64,000 bases of DNA from Cronobacter universalis NCTC 9529 (GTDB taxonomy: Bacteria; Pseudomonadota; Gammaproteobacteria; Enterobacterales; Enterobacteriaceae), in contig NZ_CP012257.1 of the NCBI RefSeq assembly GCF_001277175.1, positions 1,054,001-1,118,000 of the forward strand. Direction: 5' to 3'. The position numbers and the translations under genes are program-made. Every line of letters starts with the position of its first letter. The stretch's first letter is position 1. Below are positions 32,546 to 42,973 of the stretch, piece by piece. The notes beneath the pieces are model-generated. The model was given only the letters and a program-made list of their open reading frames with translations, was not told the origin of the DNA and ran no database searches.

Positions 32546-33520
32546 TTATTTAAAACCCACCACCGGATGCGCTTTGTAAGGCGTCTCCAGTTCGGCCATC
32601 TCTTCACGGGTGAGCGTCACGTCGACCGCGTCAATCAGCTCCTGCAACTGCTCCTCGCGCGAGGCGCCGATAATCGGCGCGACGACGCCGGGTTTGCTTA
32701 AAAGCCAGGCCAGCGCCACCTGGGCGCGGCTCACGCCTTTATCTTCGGCGATGAACGCCAGCCGTTCAGCGATTTTCGCGTCGTTCTCTTCGGTTTCGCT
32801 GTAGAGCGTTTTACCGAACTCATCGGAGACAAGACGCGCCGTAGTTTCGCCCCACGGGCGGGTCAGACGCCCGCGCGCCAGCGGGCTCCACGGGATCACG
32901 GCCACGCCCTCGCGATAGCAGAGCGGCAGCATCTCCTGTTCTTCTTCACGGTAAATCAGGTTGTAGTGGTTCTGCATAGTGACGAACGGGGCCCAGCCGT
33001 TCTCTTTTTGCAGCCGCAGCGCCTGTTCAAACTGGTGCGGATGCATCGACGACGCGCCGATGTAGCGCGCTTTACCCGCTTTCACTACGTCGTTAAGGGC
33101 TTCCAGGGTCTCTTCTATCGGCGTGTCGTAGTCCCAGCGGTGGATTTGCAGCAGGTCGACATAGTCCATGCCGAGGCGGCGCAGGCTGTCGTCAATCGAG
33201 CGCAGGATCAGCTGGCGGGAAAGCCCCTGCGGCAGGTCGCCGACCTGGTGATAGACTTTAGTGGCGACGACGACCTCTTCACGACGCGCGAAATCGCGCA
33301 GCGCGCGGCCGACAATCTCTTCGCTGCTGCCGTCGGAGTAGCTATTGGCGGTGTCGAAAAAGTTAATGCCGCCGTCGATGGCGTGTTTGATGATAAGGCG
33401 GCTGCTTTCTTCGGGGAGAGTCCAGGCGTGGTTACCGCGATCCGGCTCGCCAAAAGTCATACAGCCCAGGCACAGACGGGAAACCTGAAGATCGGTTTTT
33501 CCTAATTGCTTGTATTGCAT
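32546..33520 (-). CDS. yajO: Aldo/keto reductase YajO
   Basis: NADPH-dependent aldo/keto reductase family protein of 324 residues; E. coli YajO has been linked to 1-deoxyxylulose 5-phosphate formation, so it may act beside the neighbouring dxs. The catalytic tetrad regions are FFDTANSYSDGSSEE (Asp, Tyr), VVATKVYH (Lys) and LLQIHRWDYDTP (His). NADP contacts include IPWSPLARGRLTRPW and the C-terminal APIIGASREEQL. A strong Shine-Dalgarno AGGAG lies before the ATG, but it is inside a 13-base inverted repeat that could hide it in RNA. Confidence 0.94.
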   Translation of the reverse strand: MQYKQLGKTDLQVSRLCLGCMTFGEPDRGNHAWTLPEESSRLIIKHAIDGGINFFDTANSYSDGSSEEIVGRALRDFARREEVVVATKVYHQVGDLPQGLSRQLILRSIDDSLRRLGMDYVDLLQIHRWDYDTPIEETLEALNDVVKAGKARYIGASSMHPHQFEQALRLQKENGWAPFVTMQNHYNLIYREEEQEMLPLCYREGVAVIPWSPLARGRLTRPWGETTARLVSDEFGKTLYSETEENDAKIAERLAFIAEDKGVSRAQVALAWLLSKPGVVAPIIGASREEQLQELIDAVDVTLTREEMAELETPYKAHPVVGFK

Positions 33521-33522
33521 GG

Positions 33523-33577
33523 TTCCGCTCCTGCTTTAGGGTCACAAAGGTCACCGTTAAGCATAGCAGGAGCGGAA
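33523..33577 (-). promoter_or_regulatory. Inverted repeat covering the yajO ribosome binding site
   Basis: The 13-base arms 33523-33535 and 33565-33577 are perfectly complementary with a 29-base loop. On the minus strand the distal arm, AGCAGGAGCGGAA, contains the yajO Shine-Dalgarno sequence and ends two bases before the ATG (33518-33520), so a dxs-yajO readthrough transcript could sequester it. The loop holds a direct repeat GGTCAC-AAA-GGTCAC (33540-33554). No T-run follows, which argues against a terminator. Confidence 0.65.
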
Positions 33578-33589
33578 ACAGAGCAGGGA

Positions 33590-35452
33590 TCAGGCGAGCC
33601 AGTCGCGCACGCGTTGTTCGATGCCCAAAGCCGTGAGGCCGATTTCAGCGCGCGCTTCATCCTGCGTGCCCTGAGGGATGAAGTGATCCGGCAGGCCAAT
33701 GTTCAGCACCGGCACCGGTTTGCGTTTCGCCATCAGCACTTCGTTTACGCCGCTGCCGGCGCCGCCCATCACGGCGTTTTCTTCGATGGTGACCAGCGAT
33801 TCGTGGCGCTCGGCGAGCTCCATGATCAGCGCTTCATCGAGCGGCTTCACAAAGCGCATATCCACAAGCGTGGCGTTAAGCGCTTCGGCGGCCTGGGTGG
33901 CCTCCGGCAGCAGCGTACCAAAGTTAAGCAGCGCCACTTTTTCGCCGTGGCGTTTCACCACGCCTTTACCAATCGGCAGCTTCTGGAGCGGCTCCAGCGT
34001 GACGCCGAGCGCGTTGCCGCGCGGGTAGCGAACGGCGCTCGGGCCGTCGTTGTAGTGATAGCCGGTAAACAGCATCTGGCGGCACTCGTTTTCATCGCTC
34101 GGGGTCATGATGACCATATCCGGGATGCAGCGCAGGAACGAGAGATCAAATGCGCCCTGGTGCGTCTGGCCGTCGGCCCCGACGATGCCCGCGCGATCGA
34201 TAGCGAACAGCACCGGCAGTTTCTGAATAGCGACGTCGTGGATGACCTGGTCATAGGCGCGTTGCAGGAACGTGGAGTAAATCGCGACCACCGGCTTATA
34301 GCCGCCAATCGCGAGCCCTGCCGCGAAAGTCACCGCGTGCTGCTCGGCGATCGCCACGTCGAAATATTGCGCCGGATACTGGCGGGAGAACTCCACCATG
34401 CCGGAGCCTTCGCGCATGGCCGGGGTGATCGCCATCAGCTTGTCATCTTTGGCCGCGGTTTCGCACAGCCAGTCGCCGAAGATTTTTGAATAGCTCGGCT
34501 GACCGCCGCTGCTTTTCGGCAGCGTGCCGCTTTCCGGATCGAATTTCGGCACCGCGTGGAAGGTGATCGGATCTTTTTCCGCCGGCTCATAACCACGGCC
34601 TTTCCTGGTCATGATATGCAGGAACTGCGGGCCTTTGAGATCGCGCATGTTTTTCAGCGTATGCACCAGCCCCAGCACGTCGTGGCCATCCACCGGGCCG
34701 ATATAGTTAAAGCCCAGCTCTTCAAACAGCGTGCCCGGCACGACCATGCCTTTAATGTGCTCTTCGGTACGTTTAAGCAGCTCTTTGATGGGCGGAACGT
34801 TAGAGAACACGCGCTTGCCGCCTTCGCGAAGCCGTGAATAGAGCTTGCCGGAAAGCAGTTGCGCCAGATGGTTATTGAGCGCGCCGACGTTCTCGGAAAT
34901 CGACATTTCGTTGTCGTTCAGAATAACCAGCATATCCGGGCGAATATCGCCCGCGTGGTTCATTGCCTCAAACGCCATGCCCGCGGTGATCGCGCCATCG
35001 CCAATCACGCAGACGGTGCGGCGGTTTTTCTCTTCGCGCACCGCCGCGACGGCGATGCCGATGCCGGCGCTGATAGAAGTGGACGAGTGACCGACGCTTA
35101 ACACGTCATATTCGCTCTCGCCGCGCCAGGGGAACGGGTGGAGGCCGCCTTTCTGGCGGATAGTACCGATGCGGTCACGGCGGCCAGTCAGGATTTTATG
35201 CGGATACGCCTGGTGGCCGACGTCCCAGACCAGCTGGTCGAACGGCGTGTTGTAGACGTAATGCAACGCCACGGTAAGCTCGACCGTGCCAAGCCCGGAG
35301 GCGAAGTGTCCGCTGGAGCGGCTCACGCTGTCGAGCAGGTAACGACGCAGTTCGTCGCACAGCTTCGGCAAACTCTCTTTTGGCAACAGGCGCAGCTCCG
35401 CTGTGGAGTCCACCAGCGCCAGGGTCGGGTATTTGGCAGTATCAAAACTCAT
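33590..35452 (-). CDS. dxs: 1-deoxy-D-xylulose-5-phosphate synthase
   Basis: Thiamine diphosphate enzyme joining pyruvate and glyceraldehyde 3-phosphate to DXP, which feeds isoprenoids, thiamine and pyridoxal. The 620 residues match E. coli. The TPP/Mg motif is [21 protein letters not shown]...[10 protein letters not shown]; transketolase-like features are [28 protein letters not shown], and [35 protein letters not shown]. The C-terminal domain includes NFGTLLPEA and [17 protein letters not shown]. Third gene of the xseB-ispA-dxs operon, 26 bases after ispA. Confidence 0.97.
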   Translation of the reverse strand: MSFDTAKYPTLALVDSTAELRLLPKESLPKLCDELRRYLLDSVSRSSGHFASGLGTVELTVALHYVYNTPFDQLVWDVGHQAYPHKILTGRRDRIGTIRQKGGLHPFPWRGESEYDVLSVGHSSTSISAGIGIAVAAVREEKNRRTVCVIGDGAITAGMAFEAMNHAGDIRPDMLVILNDNEMSISENVGALNNHLAQLLSGKLYSRLREGGKRVFSNVPPIKELLKRTEEHIKGMVVPGTLFEELGFNYIGPVDGHDVLGLVHTLKNMRDLKGPQFLHIMTRKGRGYEPAEKDPITFHAVPKFDPESGTLPKSSGGQPSYSKIFGDWLCETAAKDDKLMAITPAMREGSGMVEFSRQYPAQYFDVAIAEQHAVTFAAGLAIGGYKPVVAIYSTFLQRAYDQVIHDVAIQKLPVLFAIDRAGIVGADGQTHQGAFDLSFLRCIPDMVIMTPSDENECRQMLFTGYHYNDGPSAVRYPRGNALGVTLEPLQKLPIGKGVVKRHGEKVALLNFGTLLPEATQAAEALNATLVDMRFVKPLDEALIMELAERHESLVTIEENAVMGGAGSGVNEVLMAKRKPVPVLNIGLPDHFIPQGTQDEARAEIGLTALGIEQRVRDWLA

Positions 35453-35478
35453 CAGAGACTCATCGTGGTGTTATACGT

Positions 35479-36378
35479 TTATTTATCACGTTGGATTATG
35501 AAATTCGCTAACGCTTCCAGTGTCGCGGTATCCAGCGCTTGTGCTTTCAGCGGCGCCAGCGCCGCCAGAGCGTCGTCGCACAGACTGCGCGCTTTCGCCT
35601 GGGCGTGCTCAAGACCCAGCAGGGCGGGGTAGGTGCTTTTGCCAAGTTGCTGATCGGCGCCCTGGCGTTTTCCAAGGGTTGCAGTATCACCCACCACATC
35701 CAGAATGTCATCCTGTACCTGGAAGGCGAGGCCGATGCTTTCGGCGTAGCTGTCGAGGTAAACCAGCGCGTCGCGGCCTTTATCGCCGGCGCACAACGCG
35801 CCCATTCGCACGGCGGCGCGGATAAGCGCGCCCGTCTTGTGACGATGGATACGCTCCAGCGCGTCGAGATCCACCTGCTGGCCTTCGGCTTCGAGATCGA
35901 GCGCCTGGCCGCCGCACATGCCCGCCACACCGCTGGCTTTCGCGAGTTCAGACACCATCGCGAGCCGGTCGCGCAGCGCGACATTTTCCATCGGCGCGTC
36001 GCTTAAAATAGAGAACGCCAGCGTCTGTAACGCGTCGCCCGCAAGAATGGCGCTCGCTTCGCCAAAGCGAATATGGCAGGTCGGCTGTCCGCGGCGCAGA
36101 TCGTCATCGTCCATGGCCGGCAGATCGTCATGCATCAGCGAATAGGCGTGAATACACTCAATGGCTGCCGCCGGGGCGTCGAGCGCCGTCGGGTTGACCC
36201 CAAACATCTCGCCGGTGGCGTACACCAGAAACGGCCGCAGGCGTTTACCGCCTAATAATGTGCCGTAGAGCATCGCCTCAACCAGTGGACTCTTCTGAAA
36301 CGGCAGATCGCCGATAAAATGCTGTAACGCGCGGTTGGCCCGCTCGGCCTGCGACTGAAGCTGTTGACTGAAATCCAT
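35479..36378 (-). CDS. ispA: Farnesyl diphosphate synthase IspA
   Basis: Condenses dimethylallyl and isopentenyl diphosphates to geranyl and then farnesyl diphosphate. The two Asp-rich motifs of short-chain prenyltransferases are visible: DDLPAMDDDDLRRGQ (first, about residues 83-97) and QVQDDILDVVGD (second, about 222-233), with LGGKRLRPFLVYATG before them. The 299 residues match E. coli. xseB ends two bases before its start, so translation is probably coupled. Its product also feeds CyoE, encoded further along. Confidence 0.97.
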   Translation of the reverse strand: MDFSQQLQSQAERANRALQHFIGDLPFQKSPLVEAMLYGTLLGGKRLRPFLVYATGEMFGVNPTALDAPAAAIECIHAYSLMHDDLPAMDDDDLRRGQPTCHIRFGEASAILAGDALQTLAFSILSDAPMENVALRDRLAMVSELAKASGVAGMCGGQALDLEAEGQQVDLDALERIHRHKTGALIRAAVRMGALCAGDKGRDALVYLDSYAESIGLAFQVQDDILDVVGDTATLGKRQGADQQLGKSTYPALLGLEHAQAKARSLCDDALAALAPLKAQALDTATLEALANFIIQRDK

Positions 36379-36380
36379 GT

Positions 36381-36623
36381 TTACTCGGCGTCCGGCGTGA
36401 AGGGGGTAAGAGGCGCGTCCTCATTCTGAGACAACAGGATCTGAACGCGCTGCTCAGCCTGCTGCAGTTTTACCTGGCCCTGGCGCGCGAGCTGCACGCC
36501 GCGCTCAAATTCATTCAGCGCCTCTTCCAGCGGCAGATCGCCGCTTTCCAGGCGGTTGACTATCTGCTCAAGCTCCGTCAGGGCCGTTTCGAAACTGGTC
36601 GGCTGTTCATTTTTCTTCGGCAT
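36381..36623 (-). CDS. xseB: Exodeoxyribonuclease VII small subunit
   Basis: Small subunit of exonuclease VII, which degrades single-stranded DNA from both ends with XseA. The 80-residue all-helical protein shows the family sequence [54 protein letters not shown]. Length equals E. coli. It heads the xseB-ispA-dxs operon and is divergent from thiI. Confidence 0.97.
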   Translation of the reverse strand: MPKKNEQPTSFETALTELEQIVNRLESGDLPLEEALNEFERGVQLARQGQVKLQQAEQRVQILLSQNEDAPLTPFTPDAE

Positions 36624-36835
36624 AGTAAATATCTGACTCTATGGGTTAACGGTCATGTTAGCGACACTGCATGGTAGCGGAGACGCAAAGATTAGCAAAT
36701 AACGCCTTGTGGGTTGGTAATAGGCGCAGTGACACCGCGATGGTGATATACTGCCGGGCTCACGATGCAGGCGCGGTTCTGCCTGCTGTACCATTTTCTA
36801 AGCCCCGGTGGGCTTGCCAACGAATCATAGCCACC

Positions 36836-38284
36836 ATGAAGTTTATCATTAAATTATTCCCGGAAATCACCATTAAAAGCCAGTCTGTGCGCTTGCGCTT
36901 TATAAAAATCCTGACCGGGAATATTCGTAACGTCCTGAAACACTACGATGAAAATCTTGCCGTGGTTCGCCACTGGGACCATATCGTGGTGCGTATTAAA
37001 GATGAAACCATGCACGACGCCGTGCTTGACGCCCTGACCCGTATTCCCGGCATTCACCATGTGCTTGAGGTGGACGACGTCCCGTTCACGGACATGCATG
37101 ACATTTTCGAGAAGGCGCTCGCCAACTGGCGTGAGCAGCTCGAAGGGAAAACGTTCTGCGTGCGCGTTAAGCGACGCGGTCAACATGAGTTTAGCTCTAT
37201 TGAAGTGGAGCGCTACGTCGGCGGCGGTTTAAATCAGCATATTGAATCTGCCCGCGTTAAACTCAAGCAGCCTGACGTCACCGTACATCTTGAGATCGAA
37301 GACGATCGCCTGCTGCTGATCAAAGGCCGCTACGAAGGCATCGGCGGTTTCCCGATCGGCACCCAGGAAGATGTGCTGTCGCTGATCTCCGGCGGTTTCG
37401 ATTCCGGCGTCTCCAGCTATATGCTGATGCGCCGCGGCTGCCGCGTGCACTACTGCTTCTTTAACCTGGGCGGCGCGGCGCACGAAATCGGCGTGCGTCA
37501 GGTGGCGCACTATCTGTGGAGCCGCTTTGGCAGCTCGCACCGCGTGCGTTTTGTGGCGATTAACTTTGAGCCGGTCGTCGGCGAAATCCTGGAGAAAGTG
37601 GACGACGGCCAGATGGGCGTGGTGCTCAAGCGAATGATGGTGCGCGCGGCCTCGAAAGTGGCGGAGCGCTACGGCGTGCAGGCGCTGGTCACCGGCGAAG
37701 CGCTGGGCCAGGTCTCCAGCCAGACGCTGACCAACCTGCGTCTTATCGATAATGTCTCCGATACGCTGGTGCTGCGCCCGCTTATCTCTTACGACAAAGA
37801 GCACATCATCGATATCGCCCGTAAAATCGGCACCGAAGATTTTGCCCGCACCATGCCGGAATATTGCGGCGTGATTTCAAAAAGCCCGACCGTGAAGGCC
37901 GTGAAAGGGAAAATCGAAGCCGAAGAGGCGAGTTTCGATTTCTCTATCCTCGACCGCGTCGTGGCGGAAGCCACCAATGTGGATATCCGTGAAATCGCCG
38001 AGCAGACCGAACAGCAGGTGGTGGAAGTGGAAACCGTTAACGGTTTCGGCCCGAACGACGCGATTCTGGATATCCGCTCCGTCGATGAGCAGGATGAGAA
38101 ACCGCTGGTCGTCGACGGCGTTGAGGTGGTTTCGCTGCCGTTCTACAAGCTCAGCACGAAGTTTGGCGATCTCGACCAGAGCAAAACGTACCTGCTGTGG
38201 TGCGAGCGCGGCGTGATGAGCCGTCTGCAGGCGCTTTATCTGCTGGAGCAGGGCTTTAAAAACGTGAAAGTCTATCGCCCGTAA
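36836..38284 (+). CDS. thiI: tRNA 4-thiouridine synthase / thiamine sulfurtransferase ThiI
   Basis: Makes 4-thiouridine at tRNA position 8 and supplies sulfur to ThiS for the thiamine thiazole. The 482 residues show an N-terminal ferredoxin-like and THUMP region (to about 165), a PP-loop adenylation domain with [13 protein letters not shown], and a C-terminal rhodanese domain with catalytic C456 in [10 protein letters not shown]. The start at 36836 ([15 protein letters not shown]) was chosen over an in-frame codon at 36671 because it gives the family N-terminus and the exact E. coli length. It ends at a bidirectional terminator. Confidence 0.97.
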   Translation: MKFIIKLFPEITIKSQSVRLRFIKILTGNIRNVLKHYDENLAVVRHWDHIVVRIKDETMHDAVLDALTRIPGIHHVLEVDDVPFTDMHDIFEKALANWREQLEGKTFCVRVKRRGQHEFSSIEVERYVGGGLNQHIESARVKLKQPDVTVHLEIEDDRLLLIKGRYEGIGGFPIGTQEDVLSLISGGFDSGVSSYMLMRRGCRVHYCFFNLGGAAHEIGVRQVAHYLWSRFGSSHRVRFVAINFEPVVGEILEKVDDGQMGVVLKRMMVRAASKVAERYGVQALVTGEALGQVSSQTLTNLRLIDNVSDTLVLRPLISYDKEHIIDIARKIGTEDFARTMPEYCGVISKSPTVKAVKGKIEAEEASFDFSILDRVVAEATNVDIREIAEQTEQQVVEVETVNGFGPNDAILDIRSVDEQDEKPLVVDGVEVVSLPFYKLSTKFGDLDQSKTYLLWCERGVMSRLQALYLLEQGFKNVKVYRP

Positions 38285-38306
38285 CGCACACGCGTTTCGC
38301 AGAGAC

Positions 38307-38336
38307 AAAAATCCCCTCAACCGAGGGGATTTTTTT
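38307..38336 (+). terminator. Bidirectional terminator between thiI and yajL
   Basis: Twelve-base-pair stem AAAAATCCCCTC/GAGGGGATTTTT (38307-38318 with 38323-38334) with an AACC loop; it can serve both convergent genes. Confidence 0.92.
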
Positions 38337-38362
38337 ATGTTCGCGGCTTCGCGGGATAACGC

Positions 38363-38956
38363 TTAATAGTCGCGATAACTGTAGATACCTGCGGCCAGCA
38401 CCAGTTGCCCTGCCACCTCGTGCGCTTTCTCGCGCCCGACCAGCAGGTCGATAATTTTGAGCGCGAAATCAATCGCGGTGCCCGGCCCCTGACTGGTGAG
38501 CAGGTTGACGCGCGGATCCCAGACGACGCGCTTATCCTGCCACTGATCGTCCGGGATGGTTTCTTTCAGCGCCGGAAAGCCGGTCATGTTGCCGATCGGG
38601 AACAGCTCGTGCGGCACCAGTACCGTGCCCGCCGCCGCGCAGATGGCCGCCACAATCCGCCCGGAGAGATGAAACTGGCGCACCGTTTCGACCAGCAGCG
38701 GGCTGTCGCGAAACGCTTCGGCGCCTTTCAGGCCGCCCGGCAGCACAATCACATCGAAATCGCCGTCCGCCACTTCCACCAGCGGCGCATCCGCCAGCAG
38801 CCGGACGCCGCGCGAGCAGGTGACAGTCAGATTGCCGTCGCCAGCGACGCTCGCGGTGGTGACGTTAATCCCGCCGCGCACCAGCAAATCGATGGTGGTG
38901 ACCGCTTCGGTCTCTTCAGTGCCAGGGGCGAGGCATACCAGTGCCGATGCGCTCAT
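38363..38956 (-). CDS. yajL: Protein/nucleic acid deglycase-type chaperone YajL
   Basis: DJ-1/PfpI family protein (197 residues; E. coli 196), described as an oxidative-stress chaperone and as a deglycase of glyoxal-type adducts, the latter being debated. The nucleophile elbow is AAICAAAG with the catalytic Cys at about 107; the acidic partner is in [17 protein letters not shown]. The start 38956 is eight bases after AAGGAG, while another ATG at 38962 is too close to it. It overlaps the end of panE by 41 bases, on the same strand, so translation is coupled. Confidence 0.94.
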   Translation of the reverse strand: MSASALVCLAPGTEETEAVTTIDLLVRGGINVTTASVAGDGNLTVTCSRGVRLLADAPLVEVADGDFDVIVLPGGLKGAEAFRDSPLLVETVRQFHLSGRIVAAICAAAGTVLVPHELFPIGNMTGFPALKETIPDDQWQDKRVVWDPRVNLLTSQGPGTAIDFALKIIDLLVGREKAHEVAGQLVLAAGIYSYRDY

Positions 38957-39830
38957 ACTCATTCTCCTTGCGTTTAATCTGTTCATACAGACGGCTGTTA
39001 ACCGGCAGCGTCAGGCCATGCGCTCTGGCGCGGCGCAGCAGATAGCCGGTGATGTAATCAATCTCGGTGTGACGCTGCTGGCGGATATCCTGCAGCATCG
39101 AGGAAATATTGGCGGCGGTGCTCTCAATCACCTGATTAATGTAATACAGCAGGCTCTCCGGCGACGTGTGATGTCCCTCGCGCTGCATCACCAGGGCGAC
39201 CTCGGCGCAAATCTCGCGCACTTCGTCCTGCCGCGCGCGCAGGTCGCCGTTCGGGCAGTTATAGAGCGCCGTCAGCGGGTTAATCACGCAGTTGGCGGCG
39301 AGCTTTATCCAGCGCGAGGCGTTGACGTTATCGTGCCACGCGACATCCGGCAGCGCCTGCTGAAGCAGCTCCGCCAGCCGGGAGTCATCCTGCGCGCCCG
39401 GCGTGACCGGGCCAATGTGGGTGGTGCCGCAGGCGACATGGATCACCTGATTGCCTTCGCGCCGCGCCGCGTGGGTCGTCACGCCCGCCAGCAGCGGTTG
39501 TTGCACGGCGCGCAGCTCGTCGAGCGTGCCCATGCCATTATGCAGCAGCAGAATCGGGCTGCCGGCGGGCAGCCGGCTGGCCAGCGTGCTCACCGCATCA
39601 GAAACCTGCCAGGCTTTCAGCGTCACCAGTAGCAGCTCGCTTTCCGCCAGAAACCCGGTGTCGTTAGTCGTGAAGGTGTGCTGAAACGTGCTGTTGTCGG
39701 TTTCCACCAGACTGACGTTATATGACGATTGCGGCACCCGCAGCCATCCCTGCACCTCGTGACCTTGTTTATGCAGCGCGCTCATCCAGAGCTGGCCTAA
39801 CGCGCCGCAGCCAAGCACGGTAATTTTCAT
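38916..39830 (-). CDS. panE: 2-dehydropantoate 2-reductase PanE
   Basis: NADPH-dependent reduction of ketopantoate to pantoate in pantothenate and CoA synthesis. The 304 residues have an N-terminal Rossmann fold [38 protein letters not shown] and [14 protein letters not shown], then a helical domain with the catalytic Lys in [26 protein letters not shown]. The start has a strong AGGAGG five bases upstream. In E. coli it is one residue shorter. It heads the panE-yajL unit. Confidence 0.96.
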   Translation of the reverse strand: MKITVLGCGALGQLWMSALHKQGHEVQGWLRVPQSSYNVSLVETDNSTFQHTFTTNDTGFLAESELLLVTLKAWQVSDAVSTLASRLPAGSPILLLHNGMGTLDELRAVQQPLLAGVTTHAARREGNQVIHVACGTTHIGPVTPGAQDDSRLAELLQQALPDVAWHDNVNASRWIKLAANCVINPLTALYNCPNGDLRARQDEVREICAEVALVMQREGHHTSPESLLYYINQVIESTAANISSMLQDIRQQRHTEIDYITGYLLRRARAHGLTLPVNSRLYEQIKRKENEYERIGTGMPRPWH

Positions 39831-39982
39831 GGTTCCTCCTCGCCCGCAACAGCGCCGGGCGTTGTGTCATACGTCTATTATAACGTGAGCGCTTAGGCTT
39901 TCGCCTGCCGCCGGTTTCCGGGTTGTGTTATGCGCCTTTGCGGGTATTATGCAACGCACATACTGTGAGGGAGATAGAAAAC

Positions 39983-40474
39983 ATGCCATCTTTTGACATT
40001 GTGTCTGAGGTCGAAATGCGCGAAGTGCAGAACGCGGTAGAGAACGCCACGCGCGAACTCGAGACCCGTTTCGACTTTCGCAACGTGACCGCCAGCTTCG
40101 AGCTGAACGAAAAAAATCAGACCATCAAAGTGACGAGCGAATCCGATTTCCAGGTGAACCAGCTGCTGGATATCCTGCGTGCGAAGCTGCTGAAACGCGG
40201 CATCGAAGGCAGCTCTATTGAGGTGCCGGAAGAGTTCGAGCACAGCGGAAAAACCTGGAGCGTGGAAGCGAAGCTTAAACAGGGCATCGATTCCGCGATG
40301 GCGAAGAAAATCGTGAAGCTGATTAAAGACAGCAAGCTGAAAGTCCAGGCGCAGATCCAGGGCGAGCAGGTGCGCGTCACCGGTAAAGCCCGCGACGATC
40401 TCCAGCAGACCATTGCGCTGGTGCGCGGCGGCAATCTTGGCCAGCCGTTCCAGTTCAATAACTTCCGCGACTAA
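39983..40474 (+). CDS. yajQ: YajQ family cyclic-di-GMP-binding protein
   Basis: A 163-residue nucleotide-binding protein of the UPF0234 family; the Xanthomonas homologue binds cyclic di-GMP and cooperates with a LysR regulator. The sequence [35 protein letters not shown] is the family N-terminus, and [34 protein letters not shown] the C-terminal repeat half; two ferredoxin-like repeats are expected. Start 39983 was preferred over 39923, which would add 20 residues not found in the family. Function in enterobacteria is not settled. Confidence 0.95.
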   Translation: MPSFDIVSEVEMREVQNAVENATRELETRFDFRNVTASFELNEKNQTIKVTSESDFQVNQLLDILRAKLLKRGIEGSSIEVPEEFEHSGKTWSVEAKLKQGIDSAMAKKIVKLIKDSKLKVQAQIQGEQVRVTGKARDDLQQTIALVRGGNLGQPFQFNNFRD

Positions 40475-40498
40475 GCGGTAAGTTGAACCGACGGCACA

Positions 40499-40530
40499 AA
40501 AAAGGGCGGATTTTCCGCCCTTTTTCTTTG
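40499..40530 (+). terminator. Bidirectional terminator between yajQ and yajR
   Basis: Stem AAAAAGGGCGGA/TCCGCCCTTTTT (40499-40510 with 40514-40525) with a TTT loop and T/A runs on both sides separates convergent yajQ and yajR. Confidence 0.92.
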
Positions 40531-40538
40531 TTCATGAC

Positions 40539-41903
40539 TTAAACGCCGAGCATTCGCTGCTCTATCTCAACGCGGTTCGTCACTTTGGTGTCGATTTTCA
40601 GATACGCGCTACGCTCATCGGCCACCACAATCGCCTCGCTGACGCCCGCGCTTTCACGTAAACGCTGCGCGAGCGCCTCATCGGCGGCTACTTCAGGCGG
40701 AATTTCCACGCGGATGCTGCTGACATAGGGCGGCTCTTTCATCGTGGTGCTCACCAGCAGCCAGACGGTCGCCAGCAGCGCGCCCACCAGAAACACGGTT
40801 TGCGAGTCAAACAGGCCATCAACCCAGCCGCCAAGCGATCCGCCAATGGCCACGCCCAGGAACTGGCTGGTGGAGTAGACGCCCATCGCGGTGCCTTTAT
40901 AGCCCGCCGGAGACTCTTTACTGATAAGCGACGGCAGCAGCGCTTCCATCAGGTTAAACGCCACGAAAAAGAGCTGAACGCCGAAGATAAGCTCCCAGAA
41001 GTGCGGGCCCGCGCCCCACAGCACAATTTCCGCAATCAGTAGCAGCGCCACGCAGAAGAGAAACACGCGCTTCATTTTGCGCTTCGCTTCGGCGTAGATG
41101 ATGAACGGCACCACCGAGACAAACGAAATCAGCATCGTGCAGAGATAGACTTTCCAGTGCGCCGCCGCCGGGTAACCGGCCGCTTCAAGCTGGCCGGGCA
41201 GGGCGACGAAGGTCGACATCAGCAAAATATGCAGGCACATGATGCCGAAGTTGAGCTTCAGCAGCGTCGGCTCCGCCAGCACTTTGCGAAAGCAGCCTTT
41301 AACCATGCCGGAATCGCGGTTCAGCACATGGTTGCCGCTGTCCGGCACGACCCAGAGCGTAATGATAATGCCCGCAGTGGCGAGCACCGCGATCATCCAG
41401 AACAGCGCGTGCAGGCCGAGCGCGTGCGTGATAATCGGCCCGAGCACCATCGCGATGGCGAACGTGATGCCAAAGCTGACGCCGATAAACGCCATCGCTT
41501 TGGTGCGGTTCTGTTCGCGGGTAAGGTCGGAAAGCAGCGCCATAACGGCGGCGGCAATCGCGCCGGAGCCTTGCAGCGCGCGCCCAAGGATAATGCCCCA
41601 GATGGAATCGGTCAGCGCCGCGACCAGGCTGCCGATAACGAAAATCGCCAGTCCTCCGACAATCAGCGGCTTGCGGCCGATGCGGTCAGAGAGCAGGCCA
41701 AACGGCACCTGGAAAATCGCCTGCGCGAGGCCGTAAATACCAATGGCGAGGCCAATCAACGCCTCGCTTGCGCCCTGGAGCGCCATTCCGTAAGTAGTAA
41801 TGACCGGCAGTACCATAAACATACCGAGCATGCGCAAAGAAAAGACCGTCCCTAAACCCCATGTCGCGCGCAACTCGACTGGCGTCATTTTGTTATCGTT
41901 CAT
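40539..41903 (-). CDS. yajR: Major facilitator transporter YajR
   Basis: Inner-membrane MFS transporter of 454 residues, substrate unknown. Twelve membrane helices occupy about residues 10-380, with motif A GLLSDRIGRKPLIVGG after helix 2 and RALQGSGAIAAAVMALLSDL in helix 4. The C-terminal about 65 residues (RVEIPPEVAADEALAQRLRESAGVSEAIVVADERSAYLKIDTKVTNRVEIEQRMLGV) form the soluble ferredoxin-like YAM domain known from E. coli YajR. Start ATG 41903 has GAGGTGG at ideal distance; a GTG two codons upstream is less likely. It lies downstream of the cyo operon and its terminator. Confidence 0.94.
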   Translation of the reverse strand: MNDNKMTPVELRATWGLGTVFSLRMLGMFMVLPVITTYGMALQGASEALIGLAIGIYGLAQAIFQVPFGLLSDRIGRKPLIVGGLAIFVIGSLVAALTDSIWGIILGRALQGSGAIAAAVMALLSDLTREQNRTKAMAFIGVSFGITFAIAMVLGPIITHALGLHALFWMIAVLATAGIIITLWVVPDSGNHVLNRDSGMVKGCFRKVLAEPTLLKLNFGIMCLHILLMSTFVALPGQLEAAGYPAAAHWKVYLCTMLISFVSVVPFIIYAEAKRKMKRVFLFCVALLLIAEIVLWGAGPHFWELIFGVQLFFVAFNLMEALLPSLISKESPAGYKGTAMGVYSTSQFLGVAIGGSLGGWVDGLFDSQTVFLVGALLATVWLLVSTTMKEPPYVSSIRVEIPPEVAADEALAQRLRESAGVSEAIVVADERSAYLKIDTKVTNRVEIEQRMLGV

Positions 41904-42035
41904 TACCACCTCAGATAAAAAGCAGGTCTTAGTGTAGTGCGAGGGCAGGGGAGGGTAAATGCCGGGTTATTTAGAAAATATTTCAAGGGTTAACTATTAA
42001 TGCTGCCAATAAATCGGCCGTCAGATCGCAGCAAT

Positions 42036-42063
42036 AAAAAAGGGTGCCGCAGCACCCTTTTTC
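42036..42063 (-). terminator. Terminator of the cyo operon
   Basis: Palindrome AAAAAGGGTGC-CGCA-GCACCCTTTTT (42037-42062) lies 12 bases beyond the cyoE stop, with a T-run on the minus strand. Confidence 0.9.
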
Positions 42064-42074
42064 GTCCCGATGAC

Positions 42075-42962
42075 TTACCAGACGTAAGTCAGCAGATTAT
42101 GTGAATCCGGCACCATGAAATCCACGGACATCATCACGCTGAGCGAGGTGATGGCGACAATCGAGAACACAAACAGCTTGCGTGCCCAGACTTTGTCGTT
42201 TTCAGCCTTGTAGCCACGCAGGGCCATGCCAAGCCACCAGACGCTGACCGCTGCCGCCACCACCAGGTATTTATACCCGGCATAACCGCCCAGCGAGAGC
42301 ATCAGGGTCGCCACGGCGAAGGCGATGATATAAAGGGTAATGTGGTTTTTCGCCACAGAGATCCCTTTAACCACCGGCAGCACCGGAATATTGGCGGCCT
42401 GATAATCCTTGAAGCGGAAGATAGCAATCGCATAGGAGTGCGGCATCTGCCACAGGCTGAAAATCGCAAGCAGGATCAACGCGCCGGTATCGAACTCGTT
42501 GGTCACCGCGCAGTAGCCGATAACCGGCGGCGCGGCGCCCGACAGCGAGCCAATCAGCGTGCCGTAGACCGAATGGCGTTTCATGTAGAGGCTATAAACC
42601 CCGACATACACCACAAAGCCCATGACCGCCAGCCACATCGCCAGCGGGTTCGCGCCGAACCAGAGCAGCATAAAGCCAGCAATACCCAGCAAGGTGGCGT
42701 ACACCAGCGACATTTTCGGCGAAATCAGTCCCTTCACCAGCACACGGTTTTTCGTGCGCTCCATTTTGCGGTCAATATCACGGTCGATGTAGTTGTTGAA
42801 CACACAACCGGACGCCACGACCAGCGACACCCCCACGAGGGTGAAAAGGAACAGGGGATAGTCGATGCTGCCTTTGGAAGCCAGCAGGAATCCCCCGATA
42901 ACCGATATCAGGTTGCCGAAGATGATGCCTGGTTTCGTTACTTGCAGGTATTGCTTAATCAT
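42075..42962 (-). CDS. cyoE: Protoheme IX farnesyltransferase (heme O synthase)
   Basis: Transfers a farnesyl group from farnesyl diphosphate to heme B, giving the heme O used by cytochrome bo3. It is a UbiA-type membrane prenyltransferase of 295 residues with about nine hydrophobic helices. The Asp-rich motifs are [18 protein letters not shown] and, in the second half, the shorter [17 protein letters not shown]. Start 42962 gives [17 protein letters not shown], the family N-terminus. Last gene of cyoABCDE, 11 bases after cyoD. Confidence 0.96.
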   Translation of the reverse strand: MIKQYLQVTKPGIIFGNLISVIGGFLLASKGSIDYPLFLFTLVGVSLVVASGCVFNNYIDRDIDRKMERTKNRVLVKGLISPKMSLVYATLLGIAGFMLLWFGANPLAMWLAVMGFVVYVGVYSLYMKRHSVYGTLIGSLSGAAPPVIGYCAVTNEFDTGALILLAIFSLWQMPHSYAIAIFRFKDYQAANIPVLPVVKGISVAKNHITLYIIAFAVATLMLSLGGYAGYKYLVVAAAVSVWWLGMALRGYKAENDKVWARKLFVFSIVAITSLSVMMSVDFMVPDSHNLLTYVW

Positions 42963-42973
42963 ACTCGCCGCTC

